Program-made: the position numbers and the translations under genes
The notes under the pieces: generated by a model
What the model saw: only the letters and a program-made list of their open reading frames with translations
Told to the model about the DNA's origin: nothing
The model's database searches: none
From: DATKUK01 sp035530655
GTDB lineage: Bacteria; Planctomycetota; Phycisphaerae; UBA1845; DATKUK01
Assembly: GCA_035530655.1 (NCBI GenBank)
Contig: DATKUK010000109.1
Coordinates: forward strand, 62,001-126,000
DNA length: 64,000 bases
Direction of reading: 5' to 3'
Shown: one piece after another, positions 1-8,656 of the stretch
Position numbering within the stretch: position 1 is the first letter of the stretch
Layout: every line of letters begins with the position of its first letter

Positions 1-1
1 G

Positions 2-376
2 CTGGTTGTGGTGACCGCCTCGGGTGGCGCCCGAATGCAGGAAGGGATGGTCTCGCTGGTGCAGATGGCCAAGACGTCGGCCGCTCTGGGGCGGTTCGAT
101 CAGGCAGGGGGGCTCTACATCACGGTGCTGACCGACCCGACGACGGCCGGTGTGGCCGCCAGCTTCGCGTCGCTGGGCGACGTGATCCTAGCCGAACCGG
201 GATCGCTGGTCGGCTTTGCGGGCCAGCGCGTAATCTGGAACACGATCAAGGCCGAGCTGCCGGAGGGGTTCCAGCGGGCCGAGTTCATGCTCGAACACGG
301 GTTTGTCGACCGTATTGTCGAGCGCAAGGACCTCCGCACCGAGATCGCCCGAATCATCGACTACTGCGGCAAGTGA
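2..376 (+). CDS. accD: Acetyl-CoA carboxylase carboxyltransferase beta subunit, C-terminal part
   Basis: This is the last 124 codons of a gene that begins before the window. AccD forms the carboxyltransferase with AccA and moves the carboxyl group from carboxybiotin to acetyl-CoA, making malonyl-CoA for fatty acid synthesis in the cytoplasm. The visible part carries hallmark AccD sequence: SGGARMQEG (oxyanion region), the DPTTAGV segment, GFAGQRVI and PEGFQRAEF, ending shortly after an IVERKDLR motif, which is the normal place for this subunit to stop. It lies 25 bases ahead of the M24-like gene on the same strand, so the two may be co-transcribed. Family assignment is firm; only the amino-terminal zinc-ribbon half is out of view. 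Confidence 0.93.
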   Translation: MVVVTASGGARMQEGMVSLVQMAKTSAALGRFDQAGGLYITVLTDPTTAGVAASFASLGDVILAEPGSLVGFAGQRVIWNTIKAELPEGFQRAEFMLEHGFVDRIVERKDLRTEIARIIDYCGK

Positions 377-401
377 CCCACCCAGGTGGGAGCCCGTTTG
401 G

Positions 402-1517
402 ATGGACGATCACCAGGAGTTCGGCCTCAAGCGCAAGCGAATTGCTGCGATGCTCGAGCGCAGTGGCTTGGGGGGGGTGCTGCTGGGAACACGCCACAAC
501 TTCGCGTGGCTGACGGGCGGGGGGCGGAACTTCGTCAACCAGGCGTCTGACGTGGGGGTCGCCGCCGTGCTGGTGACTGCCGAGCACATCTGCTGTTTTT
601 GCGCAAATATCGAGGCCGAGCGAATCGCAGACGAGGAGGTCGGGCACCTCGGGATCGAGGTGGTGGGCTATCCCTGGTGGGAGCCCGCGCAGTTAGGCCG
701 ATTGCTGGCTGAGCGTCTGGATCCGGCGCAGATGGCGGCGGACGTTCATCTGGCGGGCGTTCCGGCGGCGGTCCGGCCGCTTCCGACCGGGTTCGACCGG
801 CTGCGCTGGAAGCTTACCGAGGCAGAGATGGAGCGCTACCGCCAGGTGGGTGCGATCGTGGGGCGCGAGCTGGAGGCTGCCTGCCGGTCGGCACATGTGG
901 GCCTTGCTGAGCATCGGATCGCGGCGGCGTTGACGTCGCGGCTGGCGCAGGAGGGGGTCCGCACGCCAGTGGTGCTCGTCGCCGCGGATGAGCGGGTCCG
1001 CCGATACCGACATCCGATCCCCACGGACAATCGGGTAAAGCGGTATTTCATGCTGGTGGTGTGCGGCGAGCGGCAGGGGTTGATCTGCTCGGCCACCCGG
1101 CTGGTCCACTTCGGCCGCCCGCCGGACGAGTTGGTGGCCAAGCACCAGGCCGTCTGCCGGGTCGACGGACGGATGATCGGCGCGACTCGACCGGGCGTCA
1201 CGCTGGGTGCTGTCTTCACCGAGGCGCAGGCGGCCTATGCCGAGGCCGGGTGGGCGGACGAATGGCGGCTGCACCACCAGGGAGGCCCTACCGGGTATCT
1301 CAGCCGCGACGCCAAAGCGACGCCCAACAGCGATGTGGCAATCCTTGAAGACCAGGCGTTTGCCTGGAATCCCTCGATTGCCGGCACCAAGAGTGAGGAT
1401 ACGGTGCTCGTGACCGCCGAGGGCAATGAGCTGCTGACGGCCACGGGCGAGTGGCCTTCGCTGGAAATCGACGCCGAGTCAGCCAAGTACTCGCGCCCCG
1501 ACATCCTCGTTCTGTGA
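402..1517 (+). CDS. M24 (creatinase/aminopeptidase P) family protein, probably without metal site
   Basis: A 371-residue protein with the two-domain layout of creatinase/Xaa-Pro peptidases: an N-terminal creatinase-like domain (HNFAWLTGGG near residue 30) and a C-terminal pita-bread domain from about residue 140. The start is the ATG after a GGTGGG stretch; an upstream in-frame start would run through accD. The C-terminal HHQGGPTGY and GTKSEDTVLV segments align with the His and final Glu regions of M24 enzymes. The two Asp metal ligands are not visible (the region reads GLICSATRLVHFG), and the usual Glu-Pro-Gly is replaced by NPS. It may bind substrates without metal-dependent peptidase activity, or have another activity. 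Family confident, function unknown. Confidence 0.75.
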   Translation: MDDHQEFGLKRKRIAAMLERSGLGGVLLGTRHNFAWLTGGGRNFVNQASDVGVAAVLVTAEHICCFCANIEAERIADEEVGHLGIEVVGYPWWEPAQLGRLLAERLDPAQMAADVHLAGVPAAVRPLPTGFDRLRWKLTEAEMERYRQVGAIVGRELEAACRSAHVGLAEHRIAAALTSRLAQEGVRTPVVLVAADERVRRYRHPIPTDNRVKRYFMLVVCGERQGLICSATRLVHFGRPPDELVAKHQAVCRVDGRMIGATRPGVTLGAVFTEAQAAYAEAGWADEWRLHHQGGPTGYLSRDAKATPNSDVAILEDQAFAWNPSIAGTKSEDTVLVTAEGNELLTATGEWPSLEIDAESAKYSRPDILVL

Positions 1518-1635
1518 GCGCTTCCCGTGGTGCGGATGGTTGCGCTGCGGCGGGCCTGAGGCCGCACGTGCGGTGTTCGGGTCGGTTCGGCTCTCCACCG
1601 ATCGGTTTGTCAGTGCGAAAAACTGGGGTTTGCCT

Positions 1636-1664
1636 TTGCTTTCCGCCGATAATTTGATTACATA
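1636..1664 (+). promoter_or_regulatory. Candidate promoter TTGCTT-17-TACATA
   Basis: TTGCTT at 1636-1641 and TACATA at 1659-1664 with a 17-base spacer, in a locally AT-rich stretch about 45 bases before the exported protein gene that starts at 1712. The match is only moderate. Confidence 0.35.
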
Positions 1665-1711
1665 AGCACAGCATACGTGTCCCGAGGTGCGCGGCCGGGA
1701 ACCCGGATCCG

Positions 1712-2260
1712 ATGAAGCAAGCCAGGATGGCGAAAGTACTGGGGTGCCTCGTAGCGGCCATGACGTTTGGCGCTGCGGGGTTGATGTGGGTTGAGCCACA
1801 TACGACTCACCTTTATCCCGACGCGGCAGGCAAGGGGGGCGGGTCCTATATGCTGCGGGCACAGTCGTCCGCCGATCTGGCTCACTGGCGCGGCGTGCTG
1901 ATTGAGCATTGCGCCTCGGTTGGGGCGGCGGCATCTGGGGGCACATTGGGGCGGCAAGGGCACCACTTCATCGTCAACGCCGATGGCCTGCGAGAGGTAT
2001 CAGAGCTTTGGAGTGCCCAGCAGGACCTTCCGGGCCGCCAGCGGCTGATTTGCATCGGCGTCGAGGCGCATCCGCGTTCGTCGGACGTGTCCATCCAGCA
2101 GTGGGAGTCTCTGCTGTCACTGCTGCGGGGCATCCAGGAGCGTTACCGAATCGACGCGCCGCACACTCAACTTCGCTGTCATCCGAGCATGACCACTCCT
2201 GCCCTTAGGCAGCAGGCCGCACAACTGACGGCTATGTTGCGGGCTGCCGGAATTCGCTGA
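1712..2260 (+). CDS. Exported protein resembling a degenerate N-acetylmuramoyl-L-alanine amidase (Amidase_2/PGRP fold)
   Basis: 182 residues with a basic N terminus and a hydrophobic segment at about residues 8-27, consistent with a signal peptide or anchor. The body follows the order of an Amidase_2 domain: WRGVLIEHC (where amidases have an IVIHHSA strand), GHHFIVNADG (normally a YHFVI-x-G strand), a ...LICIGVEA strand, QWESLLSLLRGI, and RYRID...LRCHPSM near the end. These would place it in the periplasm acting on, or binding, peptidoglycan. The zinc-binding set looks incomplete: the first His pair is reduced to one His and the usual GH...CPG end is changed. It could be a peptidoglycan-binding relic rather than an active amidase. 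Recognition is by motif order only. Confidence 0.5.
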   Translation: MKQARMAKVLGCLVAAMTFGAAGLMWVEPHTTHLYPDAAGKGGGSYMLRAQSSADLAHWRGVLIEHCASVGAAASGGTLGRQGHHFIVNADGLREVSELWSAQQDLPGRQRLICIGVEAHPRSSDVSIQQWESLLSLLRGIQERYRIDAPHTQLRCHPSMTTPALRQQAAQLTAMLRAAGIR

Positions 2261-2269
2261 AGCTCCGCT

Positions 2270-2291
2270 AAGCCCGGCGCCGACGGGGCTT
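2270..2291 (+). terminator. Hairpin after the amidase-like gene
   Basis: Perfect 6-bp inverted repeat AAGCCC/GGGCTT with a 10-base loop, ten bases after the stop codon at 2260. No T-run follows, so it is either a weak or Rho-assisted terminator or simply a 3' stabilising hairpin. Confidence 0.35.
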
Positions 2292-2334
2292 ATGGAGGCG
2301 TTCGCTCAGATTCGAGCGGATGTGGCTGTGATTG

Positions 2335-2364
2335 TTGACGGGACGTCACGCGACGCCGTAGAAT
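2335..2364 (+). promoter_or_regulatory. Promoter TTGACG-18-TAGAAT
   Basis: TTGACG at 2335-2340 and TAGAAT at 2359-2364, spacer 18 bases. It predicts transcription from about 2371, some 70 bases before the kinase start. The same hexamers occur before dapL (26206-26234), which raises confidence that this is the vegetative promoter. Confidence 0.65.
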
Positions 2365-2440
2365 CCGTAAATTGGGGTGCGAGCCGGGGTTACCAGAACG
2401 GCGCGCTCGGTCTAGCCCCTAAAGGCGAACGGACTCGGCG

Positions 2441-3352
2441 GTGAACTACGTGGTCAATGCCATTCCGGGCTACAGCATCGGTCAACAGGTCGGTACCGGA
2501 GCGAAGAGTTCGATCTACGTGGCGACCGAACTGGGCACCGGTAAGAGCTACGCTCTCAAGCGCGTGGTCAAGCGCGAACCGCGCGACCAGCGTTACTTTG
2601 AGCAGGTCTATACCGAATTCAAGGTCAGCAGCCAGACGAATCATCCGGCTCTTCGCCACAGCTATCGGCTTCGCAAGGTTCGCCGATTTTTCCGCGTGCG
2701 CGAGGTGCTGCTACTTATGGAGTACGTCCGCGGGCAGACCCTCGAGCAGTCGAGGCCGCAGGATATCAGCGAAGTTGTGGAGATCTTCCTGAAGGCGGCC
2801 AAAGGTCTGGAGGCGCTGCATCAGATGGGCTTCGTGCACGCCGACATCAAACCGAACAACATCATCGTCGGCCCGGACGGGGAGGTGAAGATCATCGACT
2901 TCGGGCAGAGCTGCCCGATGGGTTTCGTCAAGCCCCGCATTCAGGGCACCCCGGACTACATCGCCCCCGAACAGGTGCGGCGTCTGCCGCTGGATCAGCG
3001 GACCGACGTCTTTAACTTCGGGGCGACGCTCTACTGGGTGCTGACCAACCGTCCGTTCCCCACCTTGCTGCCGAGCCGGCGACCGAACGGAATCGAGCTG
3101 GCGCACGAGCGGGCGGCCATCACTCCGCACGAAGCCGATCCAAGCGTTCCTGCGCCCCTGTCGAGGCTGGTGATGGACTGCTGCCAGTCGAATCCGCAGG
3201 AGCGCCCGGGCGACATCCGGCAGGTCATTGCCCGGCTGGTGGTGGTTCAGCACGTGCTGAAGGACCGCGCGAACCAGCAGCGCGACGGTGACGGCACGGA
3301 CGGATGTGGCGACCGGGCGGAGTCGGCCGGCCCGCCCAGTCGATCCTCATGA
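2441..3352 (+). CDS. Hanks-type serine/threonine protein kinase
   Basis: A 303-residue soluble kinase. The Gly-rich loop is VGTGAKSS (17-24), the ATP lysine lies in YALK (K40), the catalytic loop is HADIKPNN (133-140, Asp135), the Mg loop is DFG (153-155), and IAPEQ (174-178) closes the activation segment; TDVFNFG follows as subdomain IX. All catalytic residues are present, so it should phosphorylate Ser/Thr of protein substrates using ATP. There is no transmembrane sensor domain; the last ~35 residues are low-complexity and polar. Start is GTG. Its stop overlaps the start of the phosphatase-like gene (ATGA at 3349-3352), a strong hint that the two act on common targets in opposite directions. 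Confidence 0.92.
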   Translation: MNYVVNAIPGYSIGQQVGTGAKSSIYVATELGTGKSYALKRVVKREPRDQRYFEQVYTEFKVSSQTNHPALRHSYRLRKVRRFFRVREVLLLMEYVRGQTLEQSRPQDISEVVEIFLKAAKGLEALHQMGFVHADIKPNNIIVGPDGEVKIIDFGQSCPMGFVKPRIQGTPDYIAPEQVRRLPLDQRTDVFNFGATLYWVLTNRPFPTLLPSRRPNGIELAHERAAITPHEADPSVPAPLSRLVMDCCQSNPQERPGDIRQVIARLVVVQHVLKDRANQQRDGDGTDGCGDRAESAGPPSRSS

Positions 3353-4197
3353 GTTCCGATGCCGCCAGTGCAGCCGAGTGCTTCCGGGAAGCGGCTGAGC
3401 TGAACCGGCAGGATCCTTACCTGAGAGGCTCGCAATTGATGCTGCCCGACTATGGGCAGCTTGTGATGACCGGCGACATGCACGGTCATCAGCGGAATTT
3501 CGATAAACTACAGCGATATTGCCAGCTCGAGCGTACGGCCGTCCGCCACGTGATCCTCCACGAGCTAATCCACGAGGATCTGGTCGGCCTCAACGACACC
3601 GATATGTCGCACCAGTTGCTGCTGGCGGCGGCGGCGTGGAAGCTCGAATACCCCGAACAGGTCCATTTCTTGCAGTCCAACCATGAGCTGGCCCAGTTGA
3701 ACGGGCACGAGATCACCAAAGCAGGCCGCTCCGTGCTTCGGGATTTCGACGGAGGTTTGAGCCAGACGTACGGTGGGGATGCGCAGACGGTTTCGGATGC
3801 CATCGACGAGTTCATCAAGTCTCTGCCTGCCGCGGCCAGAACGGTCAACCGCGTCTTTCTGGCTCATTCGCTTCCGGATCCGGAGACGTTTGATCCGTCC
3901 ACTCTGGCGCAGCCCCTCGATGAGCAGGACTTGAGCGATGGCGGGCCGATCGGGACTCTGGTGTGGAGCCGCATCAACGCGGCTGAGAAGTTTGAGCAGC
4001 TTGCCGAGATGCTCGACGTGGATTCGTTCATCATCGGCCACGAGCCGCAGGAAGACGGTTTCCGCCTGCTGCACGATCGGGTGATCGTCCTGGCCAGCGA
4101 TCACAACCACGGCGTGTTTCTGCCTTTTGATCTGAAGAAGCCTTGCACCGCCTCCGACCTGGTCAAGCAGATCCGTAAGTTTGTCGCCGTCCCGTGA
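3349..4197 (+). CDS. Metallophosphoesterase (PPP-phosphatase-like) coupled to the kinase
   Basis: 282 residues with a calcineurin-like phosphoesterase pattern: TGDMHGH (41-47, first metal motif), a second segment HELIHEDLVG (71-80) where PPP phosphatases have GDYVDRG, SNHELAQLNGHEI (110-122, the GNHE motif), then LAHS and later IIGHEPQ for the remaining His ligands. The metal-binding set can be traced although the second motif is divergent. It probably removes phosphate from proteins or a small phospho-compound in the cytoplasm. The start ATG overlaps the kinase stop by ATGA, so translation is likely coupled and the pair probably forms a reversible phosphorylation switch. A further upstream start at 3304 would overlap the kinase by 49 bases and is less likely. 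Confidence 0.8.
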   Translation: MSSDAASAAECFREAAELNRQDPYLRGSQLMLPDYGQLVMTGDMHGHQRNFDKLQRYCQLERTAVRHVILHELIHEDLVGLNDTDMSHQLLLAAAAWKLEYPEQVHFLQSNHELAQLNGHEITKAGRSVLRDFDGGLSQTYGGDAQTVSDAIDEFIKSLPAAARTVNRVFLAHSLPDPETFDPSTLAQPLDEQDLSDGGPIGTLVWSRINAAEKFEQLAEMLDVDSFIIGHEPQEDGFRLLHDRVIVLASDHNHGVFLPFDLKKPCTASDLVKQIRKFVAVP

Positions 4198-4382
4198 GTG
4201 TTGCCTGCCTGGCGTGCGGCTAAAGGCGACTCTTACCGGCTGCCGATACCAAACAACAGTCCGTCAGAGGTTGCGGTGCGCTCTGCGAAAGCGTCGCGGC
4301 GGTGTTACGGGCGAGACGGAGCCGCCGGCCCGACCTCGCCTGGGTTTCGTCCCCCGGAACGTCTGTCTTGACCGGTTCAGAA

Positions 4383-6761
4383 ATGGCGAATGCCCCTCAT
4401 TCCTCTTCCGCCGGCACTTCGGTTAATCCGTACGACTACATTGCGGGCGCGAGCAAGCACTTGGCCTCGCAGCCGCGGGACATCGGAGTCCGCGGCAAGT
4501 TAGCGGAGGCCTTTCTTCTGTTGGGCTGCCCTGAGCTTGCCTTGGAGCAGCTGCTGGCGTTGGCGGAGGACGCCTCAAACCTCCAGGGCCTTGAGCAGGC
4601 CATCGCGCGGGTCCGCTCGGCGCCTCCCTCTCGGGTGCCTCACGAAGTCCTTCAGCAGCAGTTAGACGCCAACCTTGCGCTATGTCACGACCGCTGGCCT
4701 GAGCGGGGATCGTTGTGGTCGAACCTGCATTTACCGCAGGAGTTGGAGGTCTTCCGCTTCGCGGACGGCAATCTACAGGCGCGATTCGCGCCGGCCAACG
4801 GTACAGTCGTGCAGTTTCCCATCGTCGGTCACCGCGAGGCGGCGGCCATAAAGCTGCCTGCCCAGGTGGCGCACACCGTTCACGACGGCTTTCTGGTGTG
4901 CTCACTGAGCCTGGGCGAGCAGGTATTGTGGTTGTTTGGCGCCACGCGCGACGGGCTCAACGGTTTGCAGCAGACCCTGATCCTGGTCGAGCCCGAGCTG
5001 GACAATCTGGCGATCAACCTGGCGTTTCGCCCGTGGGGCGAATTGCTGCAAGCGCCGCGCGTACGGCTGTTTGCCGGGCCTGACTTCCTGGGGCATTTGA
5101 CCGAGGCCATCCGCACCGACCACTCGCTGCCTGTACCGGCGTACGTGGTGTCGTTGCCGACGTGGCCGAACACGCAACCTGCGGATACGGATGTGGTGCT
5201 GAAGTCGATGATGGAGGCGCGCCACGAGGTGGTGCAACAGTTTCGTCGTCGGGTCGACGAACTCTACGAAGGGCGTGATCAGGCCTACTGGGCCGACCGC
5301 TTCGCCCGGGCGGGCAGCCATGAGCAGCCCCCACTTCGCGTGGTGGGCCCGACGAGCCTGATGACCGCCGTGCTCCAGTATTCGATGCGGGATTGGGTGG
5401 CGGCCTTCGAGCAGTTGGGCTGTCAGACGAGGCTGCTGGTCGAGCCGGGGCACCATTGCACCTTGACGCCCGCGTCCTATCTTCAGGCCATACTGGATTT
5501 TGAGCCTGACCTTTTTGTATTACACGACCACGCACGACATGAATTCGAGCGATGGTTTCCACCCAACTTGCCGATACTTTCATGGATACAGGATCGAATG
5601 CCCAAGCTGTTCAGCGCCGGGGTGGGCGCGAAGATGGGGCCGCTCGACTTCGTCACCGGCATCGGCAAGAAAGAGTGCGTCGTTCTCTACGGCTATCCGT
5701 TCGAGCGGTTCCTGTCGATGCCTTCCTTGACCAGCGAGAGGACGTACTATCCCCTGCCAGCCGGGCAGGGCACAGACCCGCAGTACGAGTGCGACGTGTG
5801 TTACGTGTCGCATGCGGGCATGCCCGTCGAGCAATTGGTCGATCGGGCTGTTTATACGGTCGAGGACCCGCGGGTGCGCAAGGTCGTTGAGGCGGTGGTG
5901 CGCGATCTCGTGCAGCGTTGCGGCCAGGGGCGGTTCATCTTCAATCGGGACGAGCTGGCCGAAGTGCTCCAGCGATACGAAGAGGCGGCCGGCATCCGCC
6001 TTGACACCGACCACGGGCGTGAGGGGGTGCTGCAATACCTGCTGTTGCAGTTCAACAGCCCGCTGATTCGTCAGAGCGTCGCCGGCTGGCTTGCCGAGAG
6101 CGATCTCTGTTTGCACCTTTACGGACAGGGGTGGGACCGGAATCCGCGGTTCGCTCGCTTCGCGCGGGGCGTAGCCGCCAACGGCGACCAACTCCGCCAG
6201 GTATTCCAGGGCGCCAAGATCAACCTCCAGGTTCAGCCCTTCGGCGCGGTCCATTCCAGATTGCTCGACGGCGTGGCAAGCGGCGGTTTCTTCCTGATCC
6301 ACGCGTGTCCGGTGGATCAGGTGGGCCAGACGTTGCGGCAGCTCCATCGCTACGTTGAGCAGGCGGGCATCGGCGACTGCGAGGCGCTGCTGAATCACCC
6401 GGATCCGCAGGTGCAGGAGTGGATCGGGCATGTGAAGCGATGCACCGGCTGGGACCTGCGCCACCCGCATTTCGACCTGCTGGTCACGTTGCGATATGCA
6501 GCCAATGCCGACTTCGTCGGCTTTGGCGATGCGGTGATTCCGCACTACCACGACGTGGCCTTCAGTTCGAAGCAGGAACTGCTGGAGAAGGTCGAATACT
6601 TCCTGGCCCACGAGCAGGAGCGGGCGAGACTCACTCGCGAGATGCGCGAGGGTGTGATGCGCCGGTTTTCTTATCGCGACGGAACGCGACGCATGCTCGA
6701 GTTCGTCAAACGCACGCTCGTCGCGTCCAGCAAACCGTCGCCGGTCAGCGCAGACGTATGA
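4383..6761 (+). CDS. Large glycosyltransferase-like protein (CgeB/group 1 type C-terminus)
   Basis: 792 residues. The N-terminal ~90 residues look helical and TPR-like (alternating Ala/Leu with LAEAFLLLGCPELALEQLLALAE). The middle contains SLPTWPN and LFVLHDHARHEF. The C-terminal ~350 residues resemble CgeB-like group 1 glycosyltransferases, with QWNR-type strands, AKINLQVQPFGAVHSRLLDGVASGGFFLI and a final helix YRDGTRRMLEF. The LLDGVASG region is where such enzymes bind nucleotide sugar. No signal peptide, so it should act on a cytoplasmic glycan acceptor or a protein. Start is the ATG at 4383; an upstream start at 4302 gives an arginine-rich leader with no ribosome site. Its stop overlaps the next glycosyltransferase by ATGA. 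Confidence 0.72.
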   Translation: MANAPHSSSAGTSVNPYDYIAGASKHLASQPRDIGVRGKLAEAFLLLGCPELALEQLLALAEDASNLQGLEQAIARVRSAPPSRVPHEVLQQQLDANLALCHDRWPERGSLWSNLHLPQELEVFRFADGNLQARFAPANGTVVQFPIVGHREAAAIKLPAQVAHTVHDGFLVCSLSLGEQVLWLFGATRDGLNGLQQTLILVEPELDNLAINLAFRPWGELLQAPRVRLFAGPDFLGHLTEAIRTDHSLPVPAYVVSLPTWPNTQPADTDVVLKSMMEARHEVVQQFRRRVDELYEGRDQAYWADRFARAGSHEQPPLRVVGPTSLMTAVLQYSMRDWVAAFEQLGCQTRLLVEPGHHCTLTPASYLQAILDFEPDLFVLHDHARHEFERWFPPNLPILSWIQDRMPKLFSAGVGAKMGPLDFVTGIGKKECVVLYGYPFERFLSMPSLTSERTYYPLPAGQGTDPQYECDVCYVSHAGMPVEQLVDRAVYTVEDPRVRKVVEAVVRDLVQRCGQGRFIFNRDELAEVLQRYEEAAGIRLDTDHGREGVLQYLLLQFNSPLIRQSVAGWLAESDLCLHLYGQGWDRNPRFARFARGVAANGDQLRQVFQGAKINLQVQPFGAVHSRLLDGVASGGFFLIHACPVDQVGQTLRQLHRYVEQAGIGDCEALLNHPDPQVQEWIGHVKRCTGWDLRHPHFDLLVTLRYAANADFVGFGDAVIPHYHDVAFSSKQELLEKVEYFLAHEQERARLTREMREGVMRRFSYRDGTRRMLEFVKRTLVASSKPSPVSADV

Positions 6762-8407
6762 CGCAAGTACCAAGCCATCTGCTGATTGTTGACGACTCGT
6801 GCCATCAGGCCGACCCGTTGCAGGGCCGGCTGGCAACACGTCTGGTCAATCCGGGCGGGATTTTTGACCGGGCGTACGTTTGCGGCGCCCGCCGGCTGCC
6901 CGCCACGACGATAGCGCCCGATGTGCTGACCACGGTTGGCGGCCCGCATGTGCTTGAGGTTGGGTGCGAGTTCAGACAGCAAAGGGGCTGTCGGTGGCTG
7001 GCGGTCGTGACCGATGTCGCCCAGATCGCCCCCGACCTGATCGTCAAGGCCGACCGAATCGCCACCGTATCGCCCCGAATTGACGACGCCTTGATGGCGG
7101 CCGGCGTCGATTCAGCTCGCATCCTCTCGCTGCCGCTGCCGGTGGACGCACCCGCTCAGACGGATCAGGCCCGCGAGCGGCTGATCGTGCTGGATCCGGT
7201 CAACGCCGATCCACTGGCTGCGCTGCCGGACGACCTACGTCGGCCCGCGCAGCGCGTCACGCCGCAGCGCTGGAGCGAGGCGTGCCTGTCGGCCCGCGCC
7301 GCCTGGATTCCCACCGAGGCGGGCGACGCGCCGCTACAGATTGCCCAGGCGTTGGCGGCCGGCGTGCCGGTGGTGGCCGATCGATCGCGGACGAGCCTCG
7401 ACCTGATCGAGCCCGCCCAGAGCGGCTACGCCGTAGCGCCAGGCGACCTCGCCGAAGCCGCAGCCGCTCTGACGGCTATTCTCCACCGGGACCGCGTTCA
7501 CCAGCGCTTGGCGGAGCAGGCGGCGCAGTGGTCGTGGCCCCACCGTCTCGATCGGTTGGAGAGCGTCGCGGCCTGCATCTATCGATCGATTCTTCGCCCG
7601 TCGCGTCCGCTGGTCTCGGTCGTTCTGCCCACCTACAACCGAGCAGCTCGACTGCGTGCAGCCATTGCCTCGTGTCTGGCTCAGACGTATGAGAACCTGG
7701 AGTTGATCGTTGTCGACGACGGTTCGAGCGACGGTACATGCAACGTTGTGGATAGTTTTGGTGACCCGCGGCTGCGGTATGTCAGGCTCACACACGTTGG
7801 TCTGCCCAGAGCCCTGAATGCGGGGTTTGCAGCCGCACGCGGCAACTATCTGACCTGGACCAGCGACGACAACACGTACGAGCCCGACGCGATTGAGACC
7901 ATGGTTAACGTCTTGAACCACGAGCGCGACGTGGGAATGGTCTGCTGCGGCTGCTGGCGCGTCGACGAGGGCGGAAGCGTGATCGGCCCGCGTTACCTCA
8001 AGCCGCCCGAGATGCTGTATGAGGGCAACTGCGTCGGCGCGTGCTTCCTTTATCGCGCCGAGTTGGCCCGTCGGATCGGGCCTTACCGGCCCGAACTGGC
8101 GCTAGCTGAGGACTACGACTACTGGTTGCGGCTGGCGCGCGTGGGGCGCATTCGTCGCCTGAACCGGCTGCTGTATCGATATTGCGAGCATTCCGGGGCG
8201 CTCTACGAGAGGCGGTACGGCAGGGTCCTCAAGCAGACCGTCGCGGCGCTGCGGCGCAATGCAACTTGCGCGGGTGAGCGGCGGCTGTACCAGCGGGGGC
8301 TGCGCGACCGGTTGGCCAAGGACGCGCAGATGTGGCTTCGCCGCGGCCGACTTCGACACGCCCTCGACGCCGGCCTGCGCTGGGCGGCTGCAACCGCCAC
8401 GCTGTAG
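6758..8407 (+). CDS. Two-domain glycosyltransferase with C-terminal GT2 domain
   Basis: 549 residues starting at an ATG that overlaps the previous stop (ATGA). The first ~270 residues look like a group 1 glycosyltransferase half: IAQALAAGVPVVADRSRTSLDLIEP near residues 195-220 resembles the donor-binding E/D-rich helix, followed by SGYAVAPGD. From about residue 285 there is a GT2 (GT-A) domain: LVSVVLPTYNRAARL, VVDDGSSDGT and the metal-binding WTSDDN (about residue 366), then the EDYDYWLRLARVG acceptor motif. A single protein with both folds could add two sugars, or the first half may be regulatory. It probably works with the preceding enzyme on the same surface glycan. Confidence 0.8.
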   Translation: MTQVPSHLLIVDDSCHQADPLQGRLATRLVNPGGIFDRAYVCGARRLPATTIAPDVLTTVGGPHVLEVGCEFRQQRGCRWLAVVTDVAQIAPDLIVKADRIATVSPRIDDALMAAGVDSARILSLPLPVDAPAQTDQARERLIVLDPVNADPLAALPDDLRRPAQRVTPQRWSEACLSARAAWIPTEAGDAPLQIAQALAAGVPVVADRSRTSLDLIEPAQSGYAVAPGDLAEAAAALTAILHRDRVHQRLAEQAAQWSWPHRLDRLESVAACIYRSILRPSRPLVSVVLPTYNRAARLRAAIASCLAQTYENLELIVVDDGSSDGTCNVVDSFGDPRLRYVRLTHVGLPRALNAGFAAARGNYLTWTSDDNTYEPDAIETMVNVLNHERDVGMVCCGCWRVDEGGSVIGPRYLKPPEMLYEGNCVGACFLYRAELARRIGPYRPELALAEDYDYWLRLARVGRIRRLNRLLYRYCEHSGALYERRYGRVLKQTVAALRRNATCAGERRLYQRGLRDRLAKDAQMWLRRGRLRHALDAGLRWAAATATL

Positions 8408-8410
8408 ACG

Positions 8411-8656
8411 TCACCCTCCTTCGTCCTGTTGCTGATTGATCCACGGTGGGGCAAGAGTGATCGCGCCCGTCTGAGCGTTGCGGAGTTGGCCGAGTAGGGG
8501 ACACCGTTTGGACTCCCGTACCAGAAACAGGAGATGCTTGCCATGCCAATCCGTTCCATGAGCGACTAAGACTGAGCCGGGCGCGACCAGATGGTTCTCA
8601 AGGTGGACCACGTCAAGCGGACGGGCACCTGTCCGGCTTGTAGAGACTCCGGCGCC
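8411..8656 (+). pseudogene. Truncated, decayed copy of the HIT-family gene 5' end
   Basis: Aligned by eye with 13200-13440: the stretch reproduces the upstream leader and the first ~36 codons of the HIT gene that starts at 13332. The start ATG corresponds to 8543. Shared blocks include the ribosome-site region before the ATG (CAGGAGA), the first six codons, and GATGGTTCTCAAGG. In-frame codons 9 and 11, CAA and CGA in the intact gene, are TAA and TGA here, both C-to-T changes, with no indel in the coding part. Homology stops near 8656, where the intact gene continues for another 140 codons. It begins right after the stop of the glycosyltransferase gene and lies in direct orientation to the intact copy. 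Confidence 0.8.

Noticed and set aside
5580..6839. 419-codon open frame on the minus strand
   Set aside because: It lies entirely opposite a recognisable glycosyltransferase gene, has no protein motif, and is what a GC-rich codon pattern gives on the other strand.
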